From the NCBI RefSeq assembly GCF_015330125.1, contig NZ_JADDXR010000002.1, positions 620,001 through 684,000 of the forward strand: 64,000 bases of DNA, read 5' to 3'. Source of the DNA: Zobellia nedashkovskayae. GTDB lineage: Bacteria > Bacteroidota > Bacteroidia > Flavobacteriales > Flavobacteriaceae. The position numbers and the translations under genes were made by a program. Of this stretch, positions 55,056 through 64,000 are shown in pieces (position 1 is the first letter of the stretch; each line of letters starts with the position of its first letter). Under the pieces are notes generated by a model. The model saw only the letters and a program-made list of their open reading frames with translations. It ran no database searches and had not been told where the DNA came from.

Positions 55056-55439
55056 TTAGAAATTCCACTGTATGAAACCATCCTTGTAAACATTATATAT
55101 ATAATCTGCTTCAAAAAGAAGGATGAACAATAAATAGGCTACAAGAAATATAGGAGTCCATACTATTGCTCTTCTTAATGAGCTTTTTTCATCACGTAAG
55201 TGCATAAAGTCCCAAGCAATATAATAAGCTTTAACCAAAGTAAGGATAATAAATACCCAGTTAATTAACTTCATCCCCACAAAATGAGCATGTGTTAATG
55301 CTCTAGGTTTTGCAATACCTAATGCTACCTCTACAGCTGTAATAATGGACAAAAATATAAGTACTCCCCAGATTTTTTGGGTATTGGACTTAAATTTCAA
55401 TAGTCCTCTAAAAATCTCTAGTTTGTGTGCGTGTGCCAT
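55056..55439 (-). CDS. Cytochrome c oxidase subunit IV family protein
   Basis: A 127-residue inner-membrane protein with three helices (about 22-42, 53-75, 90-115), matching the prokaryotic cytochrome c oxidase subunit IV family. Typical residues are WVFIILTLVKAYYIAWDFMHL, a segment conserved in that family. A subunit III gene is 50 nt upstream. The catalytic subunits I and II are not in the window. Confidence 0.88.
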   Translation of the reverse strand: MAHAHKLEIFRGLLKFKSNTQKIWGVLIFLSIITAVEVALGIAKPRALTHAHFVGMKLINWVFIILTLVKAYYIAWDFMHLRDEKSSLRRAIVWTPIFLVAYLLFILLFEADYIYNVYKDGFIQWNF

Positions 55440-55489
55440 ATTATATTAATCTCAAATGCGTTATATATCGTTTTTCCGAAAAATAAGAG

Positions 55490-56479
55490 TTATACAAGAT
55501 AAAAGAAGGTGAATACAAATACCCACACTAAATCTACAAAGTGCCAATAAAGCCCTACTTTTTCCACCATTTCATAATGGCCTCTTTTTTCGTAGGTGCC
55601 CAAAATCACATTAAAAAATATGATTACGTTAATAACTACTCCAGAGAAAACGTGAAAACCGTGAAAACCTGTTATAAAGAAGAAGAAATCCGCAAACAAA
55701 CGGCTACCGTATTCATTACGAATTAAGTTAGCGCCTTCAACTACCAATTTACCATCTTTGATTTTCTTCAAAGACTCTTCTCTATTAAGTAAGGTCTTGT
55801 GCCCCTCGTGTTCTCCTTCCTGAACAATTTGTTCAGTACGGATAAGAATACTAGGATTAGCCTTAAAACCTTCCACAACCTCGTTGAAGGAATAACTAGG
55901 CAAGGAACCCTCGCCATAAAACCAAACACCCTTACTATTCTCGTGAACTGCGCGATCACCAGATATAGTCTTGGCAAAATCACGAATTGCAGCGCGTTCA
56001 CCGGTCTCAGCATTTACAAATTGTAAAATTCTTCCACCTTTAGTTTCTACGGCACCATAATCTCCTTTTATAAAGGTTCCCCATTCCCAAGCCTGAGAGC
56101 CAACGAAAATTGCACCACCAATAATAGTAAAGAACATATACCAGATAACGGAATTTTTCTTCATTTTATGTCCTGCATCTACGGCTAACACCATAGTTAC
56201 CGAAGACATAATAAGAATGAATGTCATGAAGGCCACATAAATCATGGGGTAATTACCATGAAAGAAAGGAACGTGGGTAAAAACCTCATCCGCAATCGGC
56301 CATATTTCTATAAACTTGAATCTTGAAAAGCCGTAAGCCGCTAAAAAGCCTGAAAAGGTTAATGCATCGGAAACGATAAAGAACCACATCATCAATTTAC
56401 CATATGATGCTCCTAGGGGACGATTTCCGCCACCCCAAACGTTTTCTTCCGCCGTACCAGTTGTTACCGTTGAATCCAT
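55490..56479 (-). CDS. Cytochrome c oxidase subunit III with a large soluble insertion
   Basis: A 329-residue heme-copper oxidase subunit III. Helices occur at about 28-50, 76-100, 110-133, 262-285 and 305-328; conserved elements include PFFHGNYPM, SQAWEWG and the FHGFHVFSG motif in the fourth. Between residues about 137 and 260 lies a soluble insertion of roughly 120 residues, absent from ordinary subunit III. Motif order otherwise matches the family. It forms a pair with the subunit III gene 97 nt upstream. Confidence 0.88.
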   Translation of the reverse strand: MDSTVTTGTAEENVWGGGNRPLGASYGKLMMWFFIVSDALTFSGFLAAYGFSRFKFIEIWPIADEVFTHVPFFHGNYPMIYVAFMTFILIMSSVTMVLAVDAGHKMKKNSVIWYMFFTIIGGAIFVGSQAWEWGTFIKGDYGAVETKGGRILQFVNAETGERAAIRDFAKTISGDRAVHENSKGVWFYGEGSLPSYSFNEVVEGFKANPSILIRTEQIVQEGEHEGHKTLLNREESLKKIKDGKLVVEGANLIRNEYGSRLFADFFFFITGFHGFHVFSGVVINVIIFFNVILGTYEKRGHYEMVEKVGLYWHFVDLVWVFVFTFFYLV

Positions 56480-56576
56480 ATATTTTGTAGTATGGTTAGA
56501 TTTTGCACAAATTTATAGTTTTCATGTGTATTGTGAAAGCACTATACACATGAAAAACCAACTTTATTTAATTTTA

Positions 56577-57164
56577 TTACCCTACGAAGTACATAAATGC
56601 CAGTAAATAAACCCATAACAGGTCTAAAAAATGCCAAAATGTTGATCCTAGTTCTACTCCTAAATATTCTTGAGGGGAGTATTTACCCTTAATTTGATTA
56701 TATAAAACTACTAATAACGTTATAATACCTGCTCCCACGTGCACAATATGCACCATTGCAATCAAGAAAACGTAAGATAATTTAATATTACTTGTTGGCC
56801 CTGTAAAATAATAGCCTGTAGCTATCATTTGAGAGAAACCATTAAACTGGAATACAATAAACGCAATACCCAGACCCAAAGTGGCCAACAGCCATTTGGT
56901 TCCCATGGAAGAATTCCCTCTTTTGATAGCCGTTTTAGCCATTATATAGGTAATACTACTTAAAATAATTAAAGCTGTACTTATAAAGAAAGAACTAGGC
57001 AGATGTAAATCACTAATCCAATCCTCACGTGAACTACTTACAATATAGGCACTAGTCCAACCCGCAAAGCCCATAATAAGGCTTACAATACCGAACCAGA
57101 GCATCATTTTCTTAGCCCTATCGTTCTTTTCTTTCCCCGTCCCTCTAGTTAAATCCATGATCAT
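56577..57164 (-). CDS. Cytochrome c oxidase subunit III-like protein, short form
   Basis: A 195-residue subunit III protein with five helices (about 20-42, 52-75, 88-110, 128-152, 170-193). It has the GSTFWHFLDLLWVYLL end and the MVHIVHVGAGII segment characteristic of the family. It is encoded 2 nt after ctaB, so translation is likely coupled. Two subunit III genes side by side is a pattern I associate with Bacteroidota oxidase operons. The start at 57164 (MIMDL) may be at the second ATG. Confidence 0.88.
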   Translation of the reverse strand: MIMDLTRGTGKEKNDRAKKMMLWFGIVSLIMGFAGWTSAYIVSSSREDWISDLHLPSSFFISTALIILSSITYIMAKTAIKRGNSSMGTKWLLATLGLGIAFIVFQFNGFSQMIATGYYFTGPTSNIKLSYVFLIAMVHIVHVGAGIITLLVVLYNQIKGKYSPQEYLGVELGSTFWHFLDLLWVYLLAFMYFVG

Positions 57165-57166
57165 AT

Positions 57167-58066
57167 TTAAATAAACTTATCTACTACGTAAACCACTTGC
57201 ATTAGCGTAATATAACTAACACTAGCCAACATTAATTTTCGGGCAGTAACATTATCGCGCTTTTCATACAATAGAAATGCAAAGATCAACATAACCATAC
57301 CCATCAAAAATATAATAACCGCCGCAGGAATTGAAAGTTGTAATCTGCCTGTTATTCCAAATGCGGGAACCACAGAAATAACCAACATCCAAATGGTATA
57401 CATTATAATCTGTAACGCTGTACCCTTATCCTTTTTTCCAGTAGGTAACATTTTGAAACCTCCCCTTTTGTAATCATCATCCAACATCCAGCCTAAAGCC
57501 CAAAAATGTGGAAACTGCCAAAAGAACTGTATCATAAACAAAGTACCCGGTGCAATACCAAATTCATTTGTAGCGGCAACCCACCCTAACATAAATGGGA
57601 TGGCTCCCGGAATAGCCCCAACAAAAACCGCTAAAGGCGTCTTGGTCTTTAAAGGCGTATAACAACTTGTATAAAGAAATATAGAAATTGCCCCGAACAT
57701 AGCCGTTTTAGGGTTCAATATATACAGTGATACAACACCCAATACGGTTAGCAAAATAGCTAAGAACAGCGCTTTATTAACAGACATTCTACCAGCAGGT
57801 ATAGGTCTATTTTCCGTACGCTTCATTAACGCATCTAAATCTTTTTCAATGATTTGATTGTAGGCATTAGAAGCCCCAACCATACAATAACCACCAAAAG
57901 CCAATAATAAAAGGGAAACAACCTCAATCTGAGGTGCGCCCAGTAAATAACCAGCCAAAGAAGAAAAAACCACACTAATAGCCAGCCTAGCTTTTGTAAT
58001 CTCTTTAAAATCGGCCATTGCCAGCGCCAAAGTAGGAGCTGTTGCCGTATTCACCGCAGTCTTCAT
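57167..58066 (-). CDS. ctaB: Heme O synthase (protoheme IX farnesyltransferase)
   Basis: A 299-residue UbiA-family prenyltransferase of the inner membrane, adding a farnesyl group to heme B to make heme O, the precursor of heme A for cytochrome oxidase. Conserved motifs are NAYNQIIEKDLDALMKRTENRP and LGWMLDDDYKRGGFKMLP (Asp-rich metal/diphosphate sites). Nine helices expected. I start at ATG 58066 (MKTAVNTA); the ATG at 58087 lies over the -7 box. It heads the oxidase operon. Confidence 0.93.
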   Translation of the reverse strand: MKTAVNTATAPTLALAMADFKEITKARLAISVVFSSLAGYLLGAPQIEVVSLLLLAFGGYCMVGASNAYNQIIEKDLDALMKRTENRPIPAGRMSVNKALFLAILLTVLGVVSLYILNPKTAMFGAISIFLYTSCYTPLKTKTPLAVFVGAIPGAIPFMLGWVAATNEFGIAPGTLFMIQFFWQFPHFWALGWMLDDDYKRGGFKMLPTGKKDKGTALQIIMYTIWMLVISVVPAFGITGRLQLSIPAAVIIFLMGMVMLIFAFLLYEKRDNVTARKLMLASVSYITLMQVVYVVDKFI

Positions 58067-58084
58067 GCATCTTTTTTCGAACCG

Positions 58085-58115
58085 CAAAGATAGCTTTCAA
58101 CCTCTATTTCTGCAA
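58085..58115 (-). promoter_or_regulatory. Promoter of the ctaB-cox operon
   Basis: On the minus strand TTG (58115-58113), 20 nt, TATCTTTG (58092-58085), then the ctaB ATG 18 nt on. Both elements match the Bacteroidota consensus. Confidence 0.6.
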
Positions 58116-58190
58116 CCAATTGGACATCTTTATATTATACGGCGCAAAGACTTCAAAAACAATGCGGCTAACACTAAACTATATGGCACA

Positions 58191-58223
58191 AAAAAACCCG
58201 TCTACTAAGTAGACGGGTTTTTT
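58191..58223 (-). terminator. Terminator of tonB
   Basis: A long palindrome acccgtctact (58196-58206) and agtagacgggt (58208-58218) with A and T runs on either side; on the minus strand it ends in seven T, 21 nt after tonB. Confidence 0.88.
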
Positions 58224-58243
58224 ATATATTATAATGCTACAGC

Positions 58244-58948
58244 TTACTGCAACTTAAAAGTAATAGGAATACTAAATGGAACCCTTACAGCTCTACCACG
58301 TTGCTTACCTGGTGTCATTTTAGGAAGCTTACTAATAATACGAGCAGCTTCTTTCTCTAGGTTTTTGTCCGGTCCACGCATTCTAACGTTACCAATGCTA
58401 CCATCTTTCTGAATAGTAAACATTACACTAACCCTACCTTGAACACCCATTTCCTGAGCAATTTCTGGGTATCTAAAGTTTTTACCAATGTGCTTCTGCA
58501 TCATTTTCTGAAAACAAGCTCTTTTATCAGACTCACTTTCACAACCTGGAAAAATAGGCACATCTTCAATAACCGCGAAAGGAACATCTACATCTTCCAC
58601 TTCTTCCTCGACCATAACGTCTTCTACCTCTATAATTTCTTCTTCCTGACTAGTTTCAGTAGATTCGATTACAGTTTCCTCAACCTCTTCTTCATCTTCA
58701 ACAACCTCAATAATTTCAGGAGCCGCTGGTGGCGGTGGTGGCGGTGGCGTCTTAATTTGCTCCGTCATAGGAACCTCTTCGTCCAATTCATCATCAACAT
58801 TCATTGAAATATCGTAATCATTGGTCTTATCATACGTTTTCCACTCCAATGCAGTGTACACTAATCCCATTGTAACTGCTAGGCCAATAACAAAATAAAG
58901 TCCACTACTGCGGCCTACATCTGCTTTCGGGTTCTTTTTCGGTTCCAT
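58244..58948 (-). CDS. tonB: Energy transducer TonB
   Basis: A 234-residue protein with one N-terminal membrane helix (about 15-33), a proline-rich and then strongly acidic linker (PPPPPPPAAPEI, then Glu/Val-rich through about 120), and a C-terminal TonB domain with GRVSVMFTIQKDGSIGNV and the final VPFSIPITFKLQ. It carries proton-motive energy to TonB-dependent outer membrane receptors, including SusC types. The exbB and exbD genes are not here. It is last in a row with gcvH and vanZ. Confidence 0.92.
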   Translation of the reverse strand: MEPKKNPKADVGRSSGLYFVIGLAVTMGLVYTALEWKTYDKTNDYDISMNVDDELDEEVPMTEQIKTPPPPPPPAAPEIIEVVEDEEEVEETVIESTETSQEEEIIEVEDVMVEEEVEDVDVPFAVIEDVPIFPGCESESDKRACFQKMMQKHIGKNFRYPEIAQEMGVQGRVSVMFTIQKDGSIGNVRMRGPDKNLEKEAARIISKLPKMTPGKQRGRAVRVPFSIPITFKLQ

Positions 58949-59001
58949 AATTTTGTATTTTAATGTGTGCTAATTTAATTAAATAATTCTTTAACAAGCA
59001 A

Positions 59002-59424
59002 CTAATTCCTCCATTTTAACCACCTTTCCTTAGAAAAAAAGGATTTTACGGCTAATGACCCTATGATTGCACCCACACTATTTGCCAATGCATCAAAAAT
59101 ATCGCCATGGCGATCTGCCGTTAAACTATACTGCAATACCTCAATAACTATACCATAACCGATAGCCCCAATTAAAGCAAATAAAACCGCCTTGCGTAGA
59201 GACATACTTCCTTTGGTCACTTCTCTAATAAAAAACACAGCTAGAAAGGCCGCACCAAAGTAAAAGGAAAAGTGAACTACCTTATCTAGGTTTGGGATAT
59301 CTATGTTTGCAGCATCAGTACCCTTAAAAGAAACTAAGCTAGAAAATGTTACAAACACCATCCAACTAACAAATGCAATTGTATACTTATGCTTTTTAAG
59401 CACCAATAAGCGATTTATAATCAT
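59002..59424 (-). CDS. VanZ-like family membrane protein
   Basis: A 140-residue membrane protein with four helices (about 12-32, 48-68, 78-98, 108-128). The [22 protein letters not shown] and [25 protein letters not shown] segments are the VanZ-like signature. Despite the name there is no evidence of glycopeptide resistance; function is unknown. Its start overlaps the end of gcvH by 29 nt in another frame, so translation is probably coupled. An in-frame ATG at codon 22 (MVFVTF) is an alternative start without the overlap. Confidence 0.82.
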   Translation of the reverse strand: MIINRLLVLKKHKYTIAFVSWMVFVTFSSLVSFKGTDAANIDIPNLDKVVHFSFYFGAAFLAVFFIREVTKGSMSLRKAVLFALIGAIGYGIVIEVLQYSLTADRHGDIFDALANSVGAIIGSLAVKSFFSKERWLKWRN

Positions 59425-59776
59425 CAGCGGACAAAAGACCGGCTACTTCAGAAGCATCACTAATCTTAATCTTAACCATCCAACCATCTCCGTAAGGATC
59501 AGAATTTACGCTTTCAGGAGCATCTTCCAGTTTTTCATTGAACTCAATGATTTCTCCACTTAAAGGCTGAAATAAATCTGAAACCGTTTTTACTGCTTCA
59601 ACTGTTCCAAAAACCTCTTCTTTATCCAAAGTTTCATCTACGGTCTCTACCTCAACATAAACGATATCACCCAATTCACTTTGAGCAAAATCAGTTATGC
59701 CAACAGTGGCTATATCACCATCTATCTTGATCCATTCGTGGTCCTTTGTATACTTTAATTCTGTAGGTATATTCAT
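59396..59776 (-). CDS. gcvH: Glycine cleavage system H protein
   Basis: A 126-residue lipoyl carrier protein of the glycine cleavage complex. The lipoyl lysine is Lys63 in [13 protein letters not shown], with the preceding acidic strand [12 protein letters not shown] and the [13 protein letters not shown] motif. It shuttles the aminomethyl group between P, T and L proteins, whose genes are elsewhere. It has its own strong promoter and lies 140 nt downstream of sprA. The ordering sprA-gcvH-vanZ-tonB is one I associate with flavobacteria. Confidence 0.95.
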   Translation of the reverse strand: MNIPTELKYTKDHEWIKIDGDIATVGITDFAQSELGDIVYVEVETVDETLDKEEVFGTVEAVKTVSDLFQPLSGEIIEFNEKLEDAPESVNSDPYGDGWMVKIKISDASEVAGLLSADDYKSLIGA

Positions 59777-59795
59777 GGTCTTATTTTTATGAAAA

Positions 59796-59827
59796 CAAAT
59801 GTATTGTTTTCTGAAGGAGTATTCAAA
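59796..59827 (-). promoter_or_regulatory. Promoter of gcvH
   Basis: Minus strand TTTG (59827-59824), 20 nt, TACATTTG (59803-59796): both elements exact. The ATG is 20 nt further, so the leader is very short. Confidence 0.75.
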
Positions 59828-59916
59828 AAAACACGGCCAAGTTGATAAGGAAATACACTATAAGTTAATATAAAGGACCCTGGACAACTGTTTCCGTAAT
59901 TTTAGGGAGCGATAAA

Positions 59917-62900
59917 TTAATTACCGAAATTGTACCTAATAGTAAAGCCAGTGTTGATTGTTGTCTGCGGAAAAGCAGTAGATACAGCAAACTGAGAGAA
60001 CGAATGATCATAGAAGAACAAGGCATTCAAATTTTTACTTAGCGCGTAATCTGCAGTAAACTTAATAGATAGTAAGTTTTGACCTGAAGTAATCTGATTA
60101 TTATCTATATCTAAGTTTCTAATAATAGTAATATTGTCCCTTAACGTAACATCGGCTTTTAAGTTCAAATCTCCTTTTAAGCGGGTTTTATTTCCACCAA
60201 TATTAGTTACAAACTTCACATCTTTAAAACGATACCCTAAACCAACAGTATATTCCTTACCGTTCATTTCGGTCATAAGGTTGTTATCAAAACTAAGTGC
60301 CAAGGTTCTGCTGGTTCTCATCTCTGCCAAGATGCTTACCGAGTTTTTCATTTCAAAATCTAGACGTACCAAAGGATTAAACTCATCATTTAAGACAACG
60401 TTATTTAAAATAAGATCGGACATTTGATCACCTGTATCTGGATCTAAGGTGGATAGCCCATCATTTTCTAACTGTACTTTTTCAAGATTAGTTTGAAAAG
60501 AATTAATGCTATAAGCCGCACGGTATCCATGGCTCAAAGAAAAACGCTGAAACCTTTTCTTAAACCACTTATTACGCATAAGTCCTGTAAACTTTAGATT
60601 CCAATTTGGAATAGGTATTTGACGGAAAGCATCTAAATTTACGCGTTCTGCATCTTGCCCAGTGTAGGCCGCAAAGAAAGCGGGAAGCAACACATCTTGT
60701 TGCGTTTTTCCATATTTTTCAGGAAAACCAGTATCAGGATCTAAAGCCAAAGTCTCGCCTCTATCCGCAACTAAACGATTGGCTATAATAAGACGGTTCT
60801 GTTTAAACTGCTCAAAAGTCTTTGAATCAAACTCACTACTCTTATTAAAAACGGTACCGATCATAACGGTAGATATACTAAAGTTACCGTAGTTATTTCC
60901 TAAAAGGTTGTTATACTCTAATGACCCGTCTACGTTACGTATTACACTAAAATTCTCTTGATAGCTGTTGGAATACTGTCTATCCGCAGATAAATCTATG
61001 GTTAAATCCTTGGTTGGTTGCGCCGTAGCTGTAATATTTAACTGTCTGTTTACATTTTGAATATACTGCTCGTTGAATTCTTCAAAACCAGTCAACCATC
61101 CTTTTCTTGCTGCATTAAAACGCACATCTGCCTGACTACCGAATACAAAACCTACTGAAGGCTTTAACGACCCTACAAAACCAACAGACTGGGTATATCC
61201 TGGTAATACCTTACCTCTACTCTCATTATAGTTTACGTTCACACGTTTTACCATGGTAAGTACATCTACTGCTGTATTAAAAAGACCGCCACTTTTCTTT
61301 TTAGTCTTCTCTTCTCCTGGTGTCGGATTTCCGGCTTTATCTTTCCTTATTGGTCCTTTAGGCGCAGCTGATTTGCCACTGCGTTTTTTAAGACCAAGCA
61401 TGTCATAGAACTTTTGCATGGTTAGATTTGCAGTAATATTATGCGTACTAGCATTCTGAACCGTATTGATATCTTCTAATGCCACTTCTCTTAGGGCATC
61501 ACCACCACGTTGCCAGTCAAAGTTACTGGTATAACTGTATTGTGAATTTATAAAATCCAGTAACGGAATCTTGCTAAATGGAAGTTCATAGTTTAACTCT
61601 AACTGTTGTGCATGCCTGTTTGGTTCTCCCAAGTCCCAAAAACCATCCCATAGGCCCAACGTTTGATCAATAGCGGAATCGGGGTCTGAAGGGTCTTCAA
61701 AATAATTACGAACAATATGGTTATTACTTGCCGTCATATTTAAACGCAGTGATTTGGTAAGGCTATAGTTTACCGCGTACTGCCAGTTAAACTGATAATT
61801 TCTTTGGCGCAATGTTGGCAAGTCTAATTTATCTACTCCTTCTTCCACAACATCCCTAAAACGTTGTTGACTAAATTGCCTTTCTATATTAGAGTTAACA
61901 GATACACTTGTTGGCAATAAACTAAGATTCAATTCTTTTAACCATCTCCAATAGCGACTAGTAAATAAAGAATCGTTTTTAGCAAAAGGAGCTACCTCAA
62001 CAGGTTTAAAATTGTGATTGTATACAAATCCTGTTGCAACGTTCTGGTCTTCTAAAGAAGCAATTTCAAAATCCCTATGATTGGTTTCGTTGTACGAATA
62101 ATTAAAAGTGAAATTCTCTACATCGTAAAAATTAGCATCTGCCTCTTCTCCTCTATCCTTACGGACTCCGATAAAGTTTATACTCGTTCGTTTGGTGTAA
62201 TCCTCTGCTTGTTCCTCAATGGCTTTCGCGTCTTCAGGATTATCCGCAGCATCAATCCTATCCTGCAATTTTAAATCATCATAAACGGGATCAAACTCTG
62301 GGGTTATCATTTGTTCAGATATACCATAGTTAAACGGAAGCTGAATTCCCCATTTATTTGGAAGCAATTGACCTAGGTTCACATTGGTTACTAAATCGTA
62401 AGAAAGAGCATCTTCACGAGCGCGTTCATTAGGCATTTGATCAATAGCACCAAAACCGGAGGTACTAGTACTACCCGTTGCTGAAACATTTGCAAAATCT
62501 GCAAAATTGGCATCTACCGCAGCCAAAGCCGCCCATCCACCTTCATTATCCAAACCGGCCAAACGTAATTCATTAAACCAAACTTCACCTCTTGCGGGAG
62601 TCCTACTAACATTTTTTACACCCACCATCATACTACGGATGCTTCCCAAAGACGGGTTACCTTGAATACCTATACGCAACCTACCTGGAGTTCTTGCAGA
62701 AAGTGGGTCTTCCACCAGTTCTGCCTCACCATCAATAATTTCAAAATACCTTATTTGACTAAGGTCACTTCCTGCTATCCATTTCGACTTCACTTTATTA
62801 AGATCTGCCAATACAATCTCCATTTGGTTATTATCTGGCCAAATAGCTTCTTCGGAACTAGCTCCAAAAGGTGTAAACTCCAATGGTATCTCTAGTTGAT

Positions 62901-64000
62901 AGAAGTTTTCCGAGAAATCTGTTCCAATTCTAAGAAAACCAATCAAAGGTTCTTCAACATCATAATTATCGGTCTCTAAAATTTTCTCAGCATGTATAAA
63001 CATTTTCAATTTCTCATACTGGCGCACATCTATCTCAAGGTTTTTAAAAACACCTCTTGAATCTTGCGACTCTAGGTTTTCCACTACCAGCGACAGTGAC
63101 TGCTCATTCTGTTGAATAATTGTATTATTATTATTCAATTGTTCTCTAAGAACACCTGGTGGCAGAACATAGGGAATTGGTGTCCTGCTTTCATTTTCTT
63201 GAATATTTACAGCGTTTACATCTAAAGTAGTAGCGTCATCTTCCGGATCATCATTATCTATGTCAAGTGTCTTCGTATACGTTCTCCAATCCCCTCTTAC
63301 CAAATCAAGCGTTGCAAAACGCAAAAGTACATCGCTAGAAAAGCCCGTCATGTACATACGTAAAGAGCTTACCGAACGGAAATCTGTGATACCTCCTACT
63401 GCATCAGTAAAGTCACTTAATGGAATTTTATACTGAATCCATCGTGTACGCACCGTACTTTCATTTGGGATTCTCGTTCCTGAAAGCACCAGTGAATCAC
63501 GAATATCAGTTACATATTTATCATTAATAGTCGTGTTGGGTTTAATAGGAATTCTATATTCATAATAACTATTTACCGTATTCATGGTAAGGTCACGATC
63601 AATATCCTCAACGTCTGGCAATGTTGTAGACCCTCTATTATCATTAGTTACTTCTACCGGAGAGTTCCCTTGTGGGTTGTTAAAATTCAAGTAACGCTCT
63701 AAAATACCACCTTCCCTTTGCAAGAAATACTCATAGTTATCCAAAGCTGGATCTTCAGGATTGTCATTACCATAAATAGCCGCTTCAGCTGCATCATCTA
63801 GACCATCAAAACCTATATCTTGTTGGCCACGACTGTTTTCATCTACATCAAAAGCATACACTAAAGCCTGTGTTGCTGGAACCGGGCCCCAAATTGGATC
63901 TTCTGGCTTAATACTCCCCTGCCCATCAATAGGTAATCCGTTTTCATATTGTTTGAGACCATCAGATAAAATATCTTCGGAAATATTACCTAGATTAAAA
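59917..64000 (-). CDS. sprA: SprA, outer-membrane translocon of type IX secretion (N-terminal part outside window)
   Basis: The visible 1360 or so residues are the C-terminal part of SprA (the P. gingivalis counterpart is Sov), a giant single-chain beta-barrel through which T9SS cargo crosses the outer membrane and which is needed for gliding. The frame stays open to the window edge (reading KPEDPIWGPVPATQALVY just before the ATG at 63861), so that ATG is internal. Recognisable stretches are RTPARGEVWFNELRLAG, TVNYNESRGK-type strands, VGFVGSLKPSVGFVFG, and the final barrel strand TINTGFTIRYNF. The rest of the gene should lie upstream. SprA exports the adhesin at 29282-32962 and similar cargo. 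Confidence 0.94.
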   Translation of the reverse strand, partial: FNLGNISEDILSDGLKQYENGLPIDGQGSIKPEDPIWGPVPATQALVYAFDVDENSRGQQDIGFDGLDDAAEAAIYGNDNPEDPALDNYEYFLQREGGILERYLNFNNPQGNSPVEVTNDNRGSTTLPDVEDIDRDLTMNTVNSYYEYRIPIKPNTTINDKYVTDIRDSLVLSGTRIPNESTVRTRWIQYKIPLSDFTDAVGGITDFRSVSSLRMYMTGFSSDVLLRFATLDLVRGDWRTYTKTLDIDNDDPEDDATTLDVNAVNIQENESRTPIPYVLPPGVLREQLNNNNTIIQQNEQSLSLVVENLESQDSRGVFKNLEIDVRQYEKLKMFIHAEKILETDNYDVEEPLIGFLRIGTDFSENFYQLEIPLEFTPFGASSEEAIWPDNNQMEIVLADLNKVKSKWIAGSDLSQIRYFEIIDGEAELVEDPLSARTPGRLRIGIQGNPSLGSIRSMMVGVKNVSRTPARGEVWFNELRLAGLDNEGGWAALAAVDANFADFANVSATGSTSTSGFGAIDQMPNERAREDALSYDLVTNVNLGQLLPNKWGIQLPFNYGISEQMITPEFDPVYDDLKLQDRIDAADNPEDAKAIEEQAEDYTKRTSINFIGVRKDRGEEADANFYDVENFTFNYSYNETNHRDFEIASLEDQNVATGFVYNHNFKPVEVAPFAKNDSLFTSRYWRWLKELNLSLLPTSVSVNSNIERQFSQQRFRDVVEEGVDKLDLPTLRQRNYQFNWQYAVNYSLTKSLRLNMTASNNHIVRNYFEDPSDPDSAIDQTLGLWDGFWDLGEPNRHAQQLELNYELPFSKIPLLDFINSQYSYTSNFDWQRGGDALREVALEDINTVQNASTHNITANLTMQKFYDMLGLKKRSGKSAAPKGPIRKDKAGNPTPGEEKTKKKSGGLFNTAVDVLTMVKRVNVNYNESRGKVLPGYTQSVGFVGSLKPSVGFVFGSQADVRFNAARKGWLTGFEEFNEQYIQNVNRQLNITATAQPTKDLTIDLSADRQYSNSYQENFSVIRNVDGSLEYNNLLGNNYGNFSISTVMIGTVFNKSSEFDSKTFEQFKQNRLIIANRLVADRGETLALDPDTGFPEKYGKTQQDVLLPAFFAAYTGQDAERVNLDAFRQIPIPNWNLKFTGLMRNKWFKKRFQRFSLSHGYRAAYSINSFQTNLEKVQLENDGLSTLDPDTGDQMSDLILNNVVLNDEFNPLVRLDFEMKNSVSILAEMRTSRTLALSFDNNLMTEMNGKEYTVGLGYRFKDVKFVTNIGGNKTRLKGDLNLKADVTLRDNITIIRNLDIDNNQITSGQNLLSIKFTADYALSKNLNALFFYDHSFSQFAVSTAFPQTTINTGFTIRYNFGN

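Noticed and set aside
59002..59424. Glycopeptide resistance implied by the VanZ name.
   Set aside because: No vanHAX-type genes are present and the family is general; the genes around it are housekeeping and motility genes.

Overview
The window is about 64 kb of a low-GC (roughly 36-38% by eye) chromosome from a gliding, aerobic member of the Flavobacteriaceae (Bacteroidota). The placement rests on these features: the 3' half of sprA, the outer-membrane translocon of the type IX secretion system (T9SS); two PorP/SprF-family proteins; a secreted adhesin ending in the gliding-motility (type B) T9SS C-terminal domain; a family-typical folK-deoxynucleoside kinase fusion; DUF5723/OmpA and TonB proteins; and promoters with the Bacteroidota -33 TTTG / -7 TAnnTTTG pattern rather than sigma70 boxes. 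Many starts sit behind A-rich leaders with no clear Shine-Dalgarno sequence. A marine Maribacter/Zobellia-type genus is a guess. The region looks like core genome: I see no prophage, insertion sequence, CRISPR array or defence island.

Layout. 0-9.4 kb: end of pdxJ, an esterase, a small membrane protein, then the protein quality-control set tig-clpP-clpX; a small hydrolase and a GH3-type acyl-adenylating enzyme on the minus strand; a DUF2797 protein; a VTT membrane protein. 9.4-21.5 kb: an AsmA-like envelope protein, a queuosine-precursor transporter, an OmpA protein with calcium-binding repeats, sppA, folK-dNK, a TrmH-type methyltransferase and mutS. 21.6-26.3 kb: tRNA-Gly and tRNA-Leu, a lipoprotein glycosidase, a stretch that looks like eroded coding sequence, proC, an orphan small protein and a SanA-like protein.

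26.3-43 kb: a three-gene T9SS surface operon (adhesin, PorP/SprF, PorE-like OmpA protein), fabD, a gamma-carbonic anhydrase, a LytTR/sensor-kinase pair, a VWA lipoprotein, a second, solitary PorP/SprF, an Nfu-type Fe-S scaffold, dodecin, an MscS channel and tsaB. 43-52.7 kb: an eight-gene MacB-type export operon in which a module of permease A, permease B and adaptor occurs twice around a single ATPase, followed by one TolC.

52.7-58.1 kb: cytochrome oxidase biogenesis, with heme O synthase, two subunit III proteins, subunit IV, a cysteine-free Sco look-alike, a true Sco protein, DUF420 and a small Cys-x-x-Cys membrane protein. 58.2-64 kb: tonB, vanZ-like, gcvH and sprA. No wholly new system is evident. 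The observations most worth following are the asymmetric duplicated MacB operon, the cysteine-less Sco paralogue beside a genuine Sco, the eroded region near 23.4-23.9 kb, and the nuclease-like motif spacing in the DUF2797 protein.
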